A stretch of 39,807 nt of DNA, taken from assembly GCA_021730845.1 (NCBI GenBank), contig JAKFYL010000181.1:1-39807 (forward strand), read 5' to 3'. A program made the translations under genes and the position numbers. This document shows positions 1 through 6,782 of this stretch, piece by piece. Origin of the DNA: Planctomycetota bacterium (GTDB lineage: Bacteria; Planctomycetota; UBA1135; GCA-002686595). A model generated the notes under the pieces. That model worked only from the letters and a program-made list of their open reading frames with translations, was not told where the DNA came from and did no database searches. Every line of letters begins with the position of its first letter. Within the stretch, counting starts at the first letter, position 1.

Positions 1-718
1 GCGCATCGCGCGCGGCGGCGCGCAATTGAACGAAGATGGCTGCCACTTGGGCCGGCGCCAGGCCCCCATCCAGCAGCACCTGGCGGGCGCGCTCGACGGC
101 TTGCTCCGATTCCGGCGCCGCGGCTGCCGGATGCTCCGGTTCCTCGAAGAACATCAGCTCCAGTTCGGACTGCAGGACGCGCACGACGCCGCGGCGCGCC
201 AAATGCGCGGCCTGGGCGTCCTTGCGCAAAGCCGCCAGCAATTTCGCGTTGCGGAACGCCGCCATGGCGCGCGAAGCGCAATACAACTGATCTCCGATCG
301 GGTACACGCGTCCCACGAGCACGTCGCCGACTTCGACCGGGGGCAGAAACCTCGATTGCACGAGCGGCACTTCTCCCCCACCAAACAGATCCCGCGCCCA
401 AGCGCCTTGGCCCGCGCGCACGGAGGTGACTTCGAGAATGGCCGGAAACGACTCGCGCAATGCTTGGCGCAGGTCTGCGTCCAAGTTGGATTGGACGCCC
501 GTCACGGCACTTTCGATCGGCAGGCATTGGAGCGCTGGACTGGGACGCTCGAGCAAGAACCACTCGGCGTGGCTTTGCACGCGGCGCATGTCGGCGGCGT
601 CCTGGCCGCCGAAGTGCTCCCAACTGGCCACGAAATCCGCGCGCGTCGACGGATCCAGGAGCAACTGTTCGAGCAAGTCATGCAGTGCTCGATCAATCGA
701 TTCGGGAGCCAGGGCCAT
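1..718 (-). CDS. Hypothetical protein, 3' end cut by window edge
   Basis: An uninterrupted reading frame starts at the ATG at 718 (MALAPESIDRALHDLLEQLL) and is still open at the left edge, giving at least 239 residues. The visible part is mixed alpha/beta with no signal peptide or membrane segment. A central stretch reads EVGDVLVGRVYPIGDQLYC and is followed by a helical, Ala/Arg-rich region. I do not recognise the family. The gene begins 9 bases after the stop of the gene at 728-1207 on the same strand, so the two are probably co-transcribed. It is likely real because the frame stays open with GC-rich third positions. Confidence 0.72.
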   Translation of the reverse strand, partial: MALAPESIDRALHDLLEQLLLDPSTRADFVASWEHFGGQDAADMRRVQSHAEWFLLERPSPALQCLPIESAVTGVQSNLDADLRQALRESFPAILEVTSVRAGQGAWARDLFGGGEVPLVQSRFLPPVEVGDVLVGRVYPIGDQLYCASRAMAAFRNAKLLAALRKDAQAAHLARRGVVRVLQSELELMFFEEPEHPAAAAPESEQAVERARQVLLDGGLAPAQVAAIFVQLRAAARDA

Positions 719-727
719 GGAGCGATG

Positions 728-1207
728 TTAGCTTTCTTTGGGGCTGGTCGTTTCGAGCCAGTCGGCAGGCCAGAAAAGCCGCACTTGGCGCGCATCCGCC
801 TCCAGCAAGCAATGGCAATGCTGTGCGTCCAGCGTCCAAGTCACCGCGACCAGCGGGCCGCCATCCAGCGCTAGGTCCAACAGTGCGGCCGCCAGTTCGC
901 GTGCCAGCGCCGGGTCGGCGCGCGCCGACAAGTTGGCCGAATCCAAACCGGCGAATAGGAAGCGCATCGTGGGATGCGCGTGGCGGGCTGCGGCCTGGGT
1001 CAGTTGCATGGCCCAGCGAAGTCCCTCGCGTTCCGCGCGCGGCGCAAGGGACTCAGTGCCTTGCAAGAGCGCGAACAGCCAGCCCGTGCGCCGCAAATCC
1101 AAGGCCAATTCGCCGCCATTGGCTGCTTCGTCGGCTTGGGGCTGGGTTCCGGCGCGCGCGGTCCAATCGGCAATTTCGCGCAGCAATTGTGCCCACAGAC
1201 CCGTCAT
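728..1207 (-). CDS. Hypothetical protein, about 159 residues
   Basis: The frame from the ATG at 1207 (MTGLWAQLLREIADWTARAG) runs to a TGA at 728. An in-frame ATG at 1264 would add 19 residues of low-complexity sequence and would overlap the promoter of the divergent riboswitch gene, so I prefer the inner start. Neither start has a clear Shine-Dalgarno sequence. The product is mostly helical in the first 100 residues and then has beta-like segments (LVAVTWTLDAQHCHCLLEAD, followed by QVRLFWPADWLE). No family is recognised. It is followed at once by the gene ending at the window edge and lies divergent to the B12-switch unit. Confidence 0.6.
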   Translation of the reverse strand: MTGLWAQLLREIADWTARAGTQPQADEAANGGELALDLRRTGWLFALLQGTESLAPRAEREGLRWAMQLTQAAARHAHPTMRFLFAGLDSANLSARADPALARELAAALLDLALDGGPLVAVTWTLDAQHCHCLLEADARQVRLFWPADWLETTSPKES

Positions 1208-1231
1208 GGCCCGGCTGGAGGGCGCCTGTGC

Positions 1232-1260
1232 TTGACCGTGGCGAACGGGGCTGCTAGGTT
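1232..1260 (+). promoter_or_regulatory. Promoter of the cobalamin-riboswitch transcript
   Basis: TTGACC at 1232-1237 and TAGGTT at 1255-1260 are separated by 17 bases, close to the sigma-70 consensus. GC immediately precedes the -10 box, as at other promoters here. Transcription would start near 1267, just before the riboswitch aptamer. Confidence 0.7.
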
Positions 1261-1267
1261 CCATGCA

Positions 1268-1485
1268 TTGACAACTTACCGCGACGCCAGCTGAGGGAAG
1301 CAGGTGATGAATCCTGCGCGGTCCCGCCACTGTAAGTCGATTGCTTCAAAGTCCAAGGCACTTGGCGGTGCGCCACGAGCGCGCTGCGGGCCACGGGCAA
1401 AGCGTTGGTCCCTCGCAGGGACTTGGCGCGGCCTGGAAGGTCTGACTGTTTGAAGTTGCCACGACGAGCCAGGATACCCGCTTGC
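1268..1485 (+). promoter_or_regulatory. Cobalamin (B12) riboswitch aptamer
   Basis: Hallmarks of the cobalamin aptamer appear in order. AGGGAAGCAGGTG (about 1293-1306) is followed by the GCGG-CCCGCCACTGT core (CCCGCCACTGT at 1323-1333), then a long variable region (about 1334-1460), then the B12-box segment GAGCCAGGATACC at 1466-1478. These match the conserved pattern of the family, which binds adenosylcobalamin or related corrinoids and usually represses downstream genes. The exact 5' and 3' limits are approximate. The gene controlled is at 1655, about 170 bases downstream. A small hairpin (GGACCT at 1500-1505 with AGGTCC at 1513-1518) follows the aptamer. Confidence 0.9.
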
Positions 1486-1589
1486 GCCGCACTTCCTCCG
1501 GACCTCGAACGAAGGTCCCAGAAGAGCGCGCTCATGGCGTGCTTGGCTACTAGCCGCACGCGAATCGATCGCTGGCGCGACTAAGTCTG

Positions 1590-1654
1590 GGAAATTCCTT
1601 CGTCCGCGGTCCGGCTAGCCCCGAACGCCGACGCAGATCGGCCAAGGAATTTCC
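1590..1654 (+). promoter_or_regulatory. Shine-Dalgarno sequestering inverted repeat (riboswitch expression platform)
   Basis: GGAAATTCCTT at 1590-1600 is the exact reverse complement of AAGGAATTTCC at 1644-1654, which ends one base before the ATG at 1655 and contains the AAGGA ribosome binding site. Pairing would give an 11-bp helix closing a 43-base loop and hide the whole initiation region. No U-rich intrinsic terminator is visible in the leader, so control of translation is the simplest model. How the aptamer chooses between the two states is not evident from sequence alone. Confidence 0.75.
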
Positions 1655-2953
1655 ATGCAAAGCGTGTTCTCTCTTGCGCACCGTGCGCGTTCCGTAGTTT
1701 GTGTGTTGGGACTGATGTCGGTCCCGTTGTTCGCCCAGGCACCCGTCGTGGCTCCTGGATGGACGGCCCCATCGATCTCCAGCCCTGCTCCGTTCTCGGC
1801 CTTTTGCACACTGCAGAATGGGGACCTGGTCACCTTCGACGGCCAATTCGTCGACCGCTGGAGCGGCGATGGCAGCGTGTATCTGGGCTCGCTCGGTTCC
1901 CTTCCCAATGCCACCTTCGCGGGCTTCGCCTTGCCTACGCCGGATGGCAGCAGCGTCGTCCTGGGCGAAACCGTGTTGAGTGGAGCAGGCAACTTGCACC
2001 GCGTGAACCTTGCCAGCGCGAGCATCCAGCACGTGGCTTCCTTGCCGCTGGTGTACGACGCCGAATTCGCCCCCAGTGGCAAGCTGCTGGTGAGCGCCAG
2101 CACCACAGGACTGGACAACGATCTGCTTTCCGTCGACGTATTCACGGGAGTCGTCACGCAAGTCGGGCAGGTCAGCGGCCCGTCGGGCCCCCTAGCCGTT
2201 TCGCCCAGCGGCGATTTGTACTACGCCACGCAGGTGTACAGCTTCCCGCCGCCCGCTGGGTCGACGAGCGTCGTGACTTGGAGCGCCGCTCAGGTCGCCA
2301 ACGGGGGTCTGAACGATGCGAATGCGACGCTGGTGGCGGCCAGCTTCGATGGCGGAAGCGCTCTGGCGTTCGACCCGATCGGGGGCGGCGTGTACTTGGG
2401 CGAAACCAACTTCGGTCTCAACGTGAATCGGATCCGAGCCGTTTCGCCGCTCAGCTCCCCCATCGTGGTCGACTCGACGCAGTACGTCAACCAATTCGAG
2501 ATTCTGATCGGATCCTACCCGGCGAGCTTGGCCGCCTACCAGCCGGGCAGCGGTATCAACTTGCGTTACAGCCGCGGAGGTTTCGACATCGACCGTCTCA
2601 CGCCGGCGCGCCCGGCGTTGACGGTATCGGGACCGGGGACCATGGGCATGGGACAGGTCAACTTCCAGATCACGGGCGGCCCGCCCGCGGGAGTATTTCA
2701 GGTAACCGCGTGCCCGCAGTCGGCGCTGCTGCCGACGGAAGTTCCGATCCAGTTGCCGACGTTCTTGCTGCATACGACGTTCAACTTGAGCGTTACTCGG
2801 CGCGTGGCCACGGGGTTCGCGCTCGATGCCAATGGGCAAGGTACGTTCTCGATCTTCAATCCCGGCACACTGCAAGGCCAGTGGGCCTTTCAGTTCTTCG
2901 CAGGCGAAGTGTTCCCGGATTTCCTCGGTTCTAGCAACGTGGTTTCGTTTTGA
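1655..2953 (+). CDS. Exported beta-propeller-like protein under B12 riboswitch control
   Basis: The product has 432 residues and starts at the ATG at 1655, 6 bases after AAGGA. The N-terminus is a Sec signal peptide: Arg at 10 and 12, a hydrophobic core (VVCVLGLMSVPLF) and likely cleavage after AQA near residue 30. There is no lipobox. Residues about 45-320 contain repeated beta-strand blocks with phrases such as GDLVTFDGQFVDRWSGDGSV and GGVYLGETNFGLNVNRI, resembling YncE/NHL/SMP-30-like propellers. The last 110 residues form a separate beta-rich domain. I do not recognise a named family. The cobalamin riboswitch upstream implies production when B12 is scarce. By analogy with BtuG, a surface propeller that binds B12 in Bacteroides, corrinoid capture is a possible role, but this is inference. 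The gene at 2962 follows within 9 bases. Confidence 0.85.
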   Translation: MQSVFSLAHRARSVVCVLGLMSVPLFAQAPVVAPGWTAPSISSPAPFSAFCTLQNGDLVTFDGQFVDRWSGDGSVYLGSLGSLPNATFAGFALPTPDGSSVVLGETVLSGAGNLHRVNLASASIQHVASLPLVYDAEFAPSGKLLVSASTTGLDNDLLSVDVFTGVVTQVGQVSGPSGPLAVSPSGDLYYATQVYSFPPPAGSTSVVTWSAAQVANGGLNDANATLVAASFDGGSALAFDPIGGGVYLGETNFGLNVNRIRAVSPLSSPIVVDSTQYVNQFEILIGSYPASLAAYQPGSGINLRYSRGGFDIDRLTPARPALTVSGPGTMGMGQVNFQITGGPPAGVFQVTACPQSALLPTEVPIQLPTFLLHTTFNLSVTRRVATGFALDANGQGTFSIFNPGTLQGQWAFQFFAGEVFPDFLGSSNVVSF

Positions 2954-2961
2954 ACCAGCAA

Positions 2962-4686
2962 ATGAGCGTTCGACTGCCGCGGGCTAATGCCCGCGGTGCC
3001 ATGATCCTGGCGGCGCTGGTTGCACCGGCGCCGCCGCTGGCGGCCCAACTGGGCCCCCTGCAGACGCTTCCCGCCGGCGCCGCGCTCGAGCGCCATGGCT
3101 CGAGCCTTGCCAATGTGGGCGACTTGGACCTGGACGGCATCGCTGACGTCGCCATAGGCGCGCCGCTTTCGAGCCAACACGCAGTCGAAGCAGGACTCGT
3201 GCGTGTCTACTCCGGCGTTACCGGCGCGCTGCGCTTCACGATTTACGGCGCTTCGTCGCTGGACCACTTTGGCTGGGCGGTGTCAGCGGCCGGAGATTGG
3301 AACCAAGACCAAGTCCCGGACATCGCCGTGGGCGCTCCCGATGCGGACTACATGGGGCCCGATTCCGGAGCCGCCTATGTGTATTCGGGTGCCGACGCAA
3401 GCCTGATTCGTGTCTTGCCCGGACTTGCCGGCGGCGGCCGGCTGGGTACGAGCTTGGCTCGCTCGGGCGATTTCAACGGCGACGGCGTGGAGGATCTCCT
3501 GGTGGGCGCACCGGACGCGTCCGGCACCCATGCCAAGCAAGGCTGGGCAGGGATTTTTTCCGGGTCCGACGGCCAAGTCGTGTGGAGTGTTGCCGGAGCC
3601 GCGACGGGTGACCGACTCGGAACCGCGGTTGCCGCGGGTTTCGATTTCAATTCGGACGGAGTGAACGACTGGCTGATCGGAGCGGATCAAGCAGGACTGA
3701 GTTCGGGGCTCGTGCAGTTGTACTCGGGCGTCGGCGCAGGCGTGCTCCTGTTTCAGTGGGAAGGCGCGCAACCTCTGTCGCGCTTTGGAGCGAGCCTAGC
3801 CGTGGTTGGAAACTTCGATGGCGCCGGAGCCATCGATTGCGCCGTGGGCGCGCCGCTCGATAGCAGCCTCGCCCCCAGCGCCGGAGCGGCCGTCGTGCTG
3901 GATCTTGGAACCAAGGCGCAACTGGCGCAGTGGCGCGGCGTGCAGACTGGCGAGCAATTCGGCCACGCGGTCGCTGCCGCCGGGGACGTGGACCAAGATG
4001 GACTGGACGACGTCGCGGTCGGTGCGCCCAGCGTGGATGTTTTCGGATCGACCTCGGGGAGTGTGCGCGTATTCCGCGGTGGGGCGAACACGTTGCTTGC
4101 GCGGCACGTGGGCAGCGGCGGCGGCGAGCGCTTCGGCTCGGCGCTGGTGTGCGCCGGCGACGCTAGCGGCGACTCCGTGCCCGACCTTTGGATCGGCGCG
4201 CCCAAGTCCGATCACTCTTTCCCCGACGGCGGATCGGTGCACTTGATGTCCGGTGCGGATTCTTCGCCCTTTGTGTACTGCGCAAGCAAACCCAGTGCCC
4301 AAGGATGTACGCCCATGATCGGTTGGCTCGGCAGTCCCACGCTTTCGGGCGCGGATGATTTCTTCGTGACGGCCGGCAACGTGCCCAATGAGCAAGTGGG
4401 CCTTGCGTTCCACGGACCAGCGTCCCAAGGGACGCCATTTCTGGGTGGCAAATTGTGCGTCGCCGCCCCGATCGAGCGCGAAGCCCTGGCGTTTTCGGGA
4501 GGCAATTCGGGCCAGCCGGATTGCTCGGGCGCATTTGCGACCCACCTCTCCCATGCGGCCATGACCGGCAACGCGTGGAGCCTGGGGCAGCACGTGTACG
4601 CGCAATACTGGCTGCGCGATCCGCTGCACCCCGATGGAACGGGCGTTGGACTTTCGAACGCGCTCGCGTTCGTGGTTGGGCCCTAA
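2962..4686 (+). CDS. Exported FG-GAP (integrin-alpha type) seven-repeat propeller protein
   Basis: The product has 574 residues from the ATG at 2962. A TTG at 2950 overlapping the previous stop is also possible. No Shine-Dalgarno is visible, so translation may be coupled to the gene ending at 2953. A signal peptide is present (hydrophobic MILAALVAPAPPLAAQ). Seven FG-GAP repeats follow, each with a calcium-loop-like D-x-D/N-x-D-G segment and a closing VGAP/IGAP: GDLDLDGIADVAIGAP, GDWNQDQVPDIAVGAP, GDFNGDGVEDLLVGAP, FDFNSDGVNDWLIGAD, GNFDGAGAIDCAVGAP, GDVDQDGLDDVAVGAP and GDASGDSVPDLWIGAP. Residues about 437-574 form a Cys-containing C-terminal domain shared with the protein at 30163-31821. Position makes it the second gene of the B12-controlled unit. 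The ligand is unknown. Confidence 0.87.
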   Translation: MSVRLPRANARGAMILAALVAPAPPLAAQLGPLQTLPAGAALERHGSSLANVGDLDLDGIADVAIGAPLSSQHAVEAGLVRVYSGVTGALRFTIYGASSLDHFGWAVSAAGDWNQDQVPDIAVGAPDADYMGPDSGAAYVYSGADASLIRVLPGLAGGGRLGTSLARSGDFNGDGVEDLLVGAPDASGTHAKQGWAGIFSGSDGQVVWSVAGAATGDRLGTAVAAGFDFNSDGVNDWLIGADQAGLSSGLVQLYSGVGAGVLLFQWEGAQPLSRFGASLAVVGNFDGAGAIDCAVGAPLDSSLAPSAGAAVVLDLGTKAQLAQWRGVQTGEQFGHAVAAAGDVDQDGLDDVAVGAPSVDVFGSTSGSVRVFRGGANTLLARHVGSGGGERFGSALVCAGDASGDSVPDLWIGAPKSDHSFPDGGSVHLMSGADSSPFVYCASKPSAQGCTPMIGWLGSPTLSGADDFFVTAGNVPNEQVGLAFHGPASQGTPFLGGKLCVAAPIEREALAFSGGNSGQPDCSGAFATHLSHAAMTGNAWSLGQHVYAQYWLRDPLHPDGTGVGLSNALAFVVGP

Positions 4687-4726
4687 TCCGGTCGGCAGGC
4701 AACGCGCTCGGGCCCACTGTGCAGCG

Positions 4727-4812
4727 TGGTGCCGGGGAGGGGACTTGAACCCCTACTCCCTTGCGGGAAATGGATTTTGAATCCATCGCGGATGCCATTT
4801 CGCCACCCCGGC
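4727..4812 (-). tRNA. tRNA-Leu (anticodon CAA)
   Basis: This 86-base class II tRNA has acceptor strands GCCGGGG and CCCCGGC, discriminator A and an encoded CCA. The anticodon stem ATGGA/TCCAT closes the loop TTCAAAA, giving anticodon CAA for UUG codons. The extra arm is long (TCCCGCAAGGGAG), as expected for leucine. It lies between the FG-GAP gene and dapB, on the opposite strand to the former. Confidence 0.95.
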
Positions 4813-4856
4813 AAGTTGTCACCCCGATGCGCCTCAAAGCCGCGCCGGGGCCGCAG

Positions 4857-4864
4857 AGTGTAGC
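4857..4864 (-). promoter_or_regulatory. Candidate -10 element for tRNA-Leu(CAA)
   Basis: Read on the minus strand this is GCTACACT, which fits the recurrent GCTAnnnT form. The nearest -35-like hexamer (TTGCTG, 4883-4888) is 20 bases away, so only the -10 is reasonably supported. Confidence 0.4.
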
Positions 4865-4915
4865 GTCCGCGCGCGCGCACTGCAGCAAGGCCCCAAGGCC
4901 GTGCGAGGTCTGTTC

Positions 4916-5650
4916 CTAGGCTGGTGCGCTTTCCAAGGCCGCTTCCAATCCAAACGCAACGCCGTTGGCGCGGGCCGCGTGGTGCAGGGCCAGAATCAGT
5001 CCCGGCCCGAAAGCAGCCGGCCCCCCCATGTCGTGGCGCAGCGTGAGCGTCTCTCCCGGGCCGCCGAAGATCACTTCTTGGTGGGCGTACATACCTGGCA
5101 AGCGTACGGAGTGGATCGGCACGGGGCCGCGCTCGGTGACCGACTGCGCGCTTTCGGCCTGGACCTGCCGGCGTGCCTTGTCCAAGAGGCGCGCTGTTTC
5201 CAGTGCCGTGCCGGATGGCGCGTCGCGCTTTCGGTCGTGGTGCAGCTCGATGATCTCGACGGCTGGAAAATGCCGCACCAGTTGCTGGGCCGCGCGCAGC
5301 ATGAGCAGCACGCCCAAGCTGAAGTTGGGCACGACGATGCCTCCCAGCCCGCGCCTCTTGGCGAGTGCGTCCAGTTCGCTCGCCTGGGCGGGCGAGACGC
5401 CCGACGTCGCCACGACGACACGCAAACCGGCTTCCAATGCCAGGCGCGCGTGCTCGAACCCAAGCCCGGCACGCGTCGCTTCCACGAGCACTTTGGCGCG
5501 CGAATGCGCAAGCCGCGCCGGCCAATCGTCGCCGGAGTGAAAGCCTTCGGCGAGCGTGAAGTCGTTGCGTCCTTCCAGGTGCTGGCAAACAAAGCTCCCG
5601 AGCCGGCCGCGGGATCCGAGCACAGCGACCGGCACCCCCGCCGGGCTCAT
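4916..5650 (-). CDS. dapB: 4-hydroxy-tetrahydrodipicolinate reductase
   Basis: The product has 244 residues, the usual family size. It catalyses the NAD(P)H-dependent reduction step of the diaminopimelate/lysine pathway in the cytoplasm. The N-terminus has the nucleotide-binding GSRGRLG loop (GxxGRxG) at residues about 11-17. The catalytic signature HHDRKRDAPSGTA is complete, with the conserved His pair, Lys and the DAPSGTA substrate loop. GGPGETLTLRHD near the C-terminus is also typical. The start ATG at 5650 overlaps the ddl stop codon as ATGA, indicating translational coupling. Diaminopimelate and D-Ala-D-Ala are both peptide components of peptidoglycan, so the pairing makes metabolic sense. 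Confidence 0.93.
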   Translation of the reverse strand: MSPAGVPVAVLGSRGRLGSFVCQHLEGRNDFTLAEGFHSGDDWPARLAHSRAKVLVEATRAGLGFEHARLALEAGLRVVVATSGVSPAQASELDALAKRRGLGGIVVPNFSLGVLLMLRAAQQLVRHFPAVEIIELHHDRKRDAPSGTALETARLLDKARRQVQAESAQSVTERGPVPIHSVRLPGMYAHQEVIFGGPGETLTLRHDMGGPAAFGPGLILALHHAARANGVAFGLEAALESAPA

Positions 5651-6774
5651 CGGCGCTCTCCCGTCCGCGGACCGGCAAGGCTCGTCACGTCGTTCACTGC
5701 TTGTCCCAAGATCCACAGGCACAAGCTGCGGAAGTTCAGTCCGGCCGCGGCTGCTTCCTTGGGCAGCAAGGAGCGCTCGGTCATGCCCGGCAGGGTGTTG
5801 GTCTCCAGGTACATGGGGCTGGCGGCGCCGTGCGCAACGCGCACGATGAAATCGCTGCGCGAGTAGCCCTTGCAGCCCAGGCCCGCGTGGATGCGCCGGC
5901 TGGCTGCTTGCACGCTTTCCACGGCTGATGCGTCTAGCGAGCGCACGGGGCAATACTCGCTGGCGCCGGAATCGGAGTACTTTTCGACATAGTCGAAAAA
6001 CGTCGCGCTGCGCGGCTGGATTTCGATGGGCGGCAAGGCGGTGGCACTCGCTCCTTGTCCGAGCACGGCGCAGGACACTTCGATGCCTTCGATGCGTTCC
6101 TCGATCAAGAGATCGTCGCCGTCCTGCTCCCGATCTTCGGTCGGGCTCGCAAGCTGTGGCGTCATATCGCGCCATGCCTGTTGCAACTCGCATTCGAGCA
6201 AGCGCGCGGCCTCCAGCTTGCCGGCGCCGGGAGGAGGTGCCACAACGCGGGTTCCAACGGAAGACCCCCCGCGGCGCGGCTTGATCACCCAGCCGCTGCT
6301 AGACATGCCAAGCGCTCGCTGGCAAACCGTCGCCGCAGCGGCGCGCCAGTCGTCCAAGGAACAGAGCAGTCCTGCGGGGACCGCGAGCCCCAGCGCTGCG
6401 GCGACTTGGCGTGCGGCGAGTTTGTCCATGCACACGGCCGAAGCTGCGACTCCGCTGCCGGTGTAGCGCGCGCCAGCGCATTCCAGGAGCCCCTGGATCG
6501 TTCCGTTCTCTCCGCGGCCGCCGTGCAAAGCGAGAAACCAAACATCCATGCGGCCAAGTCGCGCCAGGGCCGCGGCTCCATGCATGGGGACACCCTCCAC
6601 CAGCCAGCGGCCGCGCGCGTCGATTTCGATCTGTTCCACGCGCTTTGGTCCGGCCGCCTCACCTTCCTTGGGTGCGCTCGAGAGCGCCTTGGTGATGGCC
6701 GCCGCGGAGCGCAGTGACACCTCGCGCTCCAAGGAGTCCCCTCCCGCGAGCACACCTACGCACAGGTGGCTCAA
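5647..6774 (-). CDS. ddl: D-alanine--D-alanine ligase
   Basis: About 375 residues, an ATP-grasp ligase that makes D-Ala-D-Ala for peptidoglycan. Family signatures are present: LHGGRGENGTIQGLLE (consensus HGxxGEDGxxQG), YTGSGVAASAVCMDK, the ATP-binding VIKPRRGGSSVGT, and the C-terminal ETNTLPGMTERSLLPKEA with metal-binding Glu and Asn. The first ATG lies well inside the conserved N-terminal domain, so a non-ATG start is needed. The TTG at 6774, 9 bases past the upstream stop, gives LSHLCVGVLAGGDSLEREVS, whose GGxSxExEVS pattern fits the family. An acidic insert (PTEDREQDGDD) sits in the central region. It is coupled to dapB through an ATGA overlap. Confidence 0.9.
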   Translation of the reverse strand: MSHLCVGVLAGGDSLEREVSLRSAAAITKALSSAPKEGEAAGPKRVEQIEIDARGRWLVEGVPMHGAAALARLGRMDVWFLALHGGRGENGTIQGLLECAGARYTGSGVAASAVCMDKLAARQVAAALGLAVPAGLLCSLDDWRAAAATVCQRALGMSSSGWVIKPRRGGSSVGTRVVAPPPGAGKLEAARLLECELQQAWRDMTPQLASPTEDREQDGDDLLIEERIEGIEVSCAVLGQGASATALPPIEIQPRSATFFDYVEKYSDSGASEYCPVRSLDASAVESVQAASRRIHAGLGCKGYSRSDFIVRVAHGAASPMYLETNTLPGMTERSLLPKEAAAAGLNFRSLCLWILGQAVNDVTSLAGPRTGERR

Positions 6775-6782
6775 GTCGCCAT

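Noticed and set aside
1267-1272. TTGACA inside the riboswitch leader as a second -35 box
   Set aside because: No TAnnnT lies at 16-18 bases; the TTGACC/TAGGTT pair just upstream fits better.
5651-6193. Longer dapB starting upstream within ddl
   Set aside because: The extra sequence is the complement-strand frame of ddl and lacks similarity; the GxxGRxG loop sits at the expected distance from the ATG at 5650.
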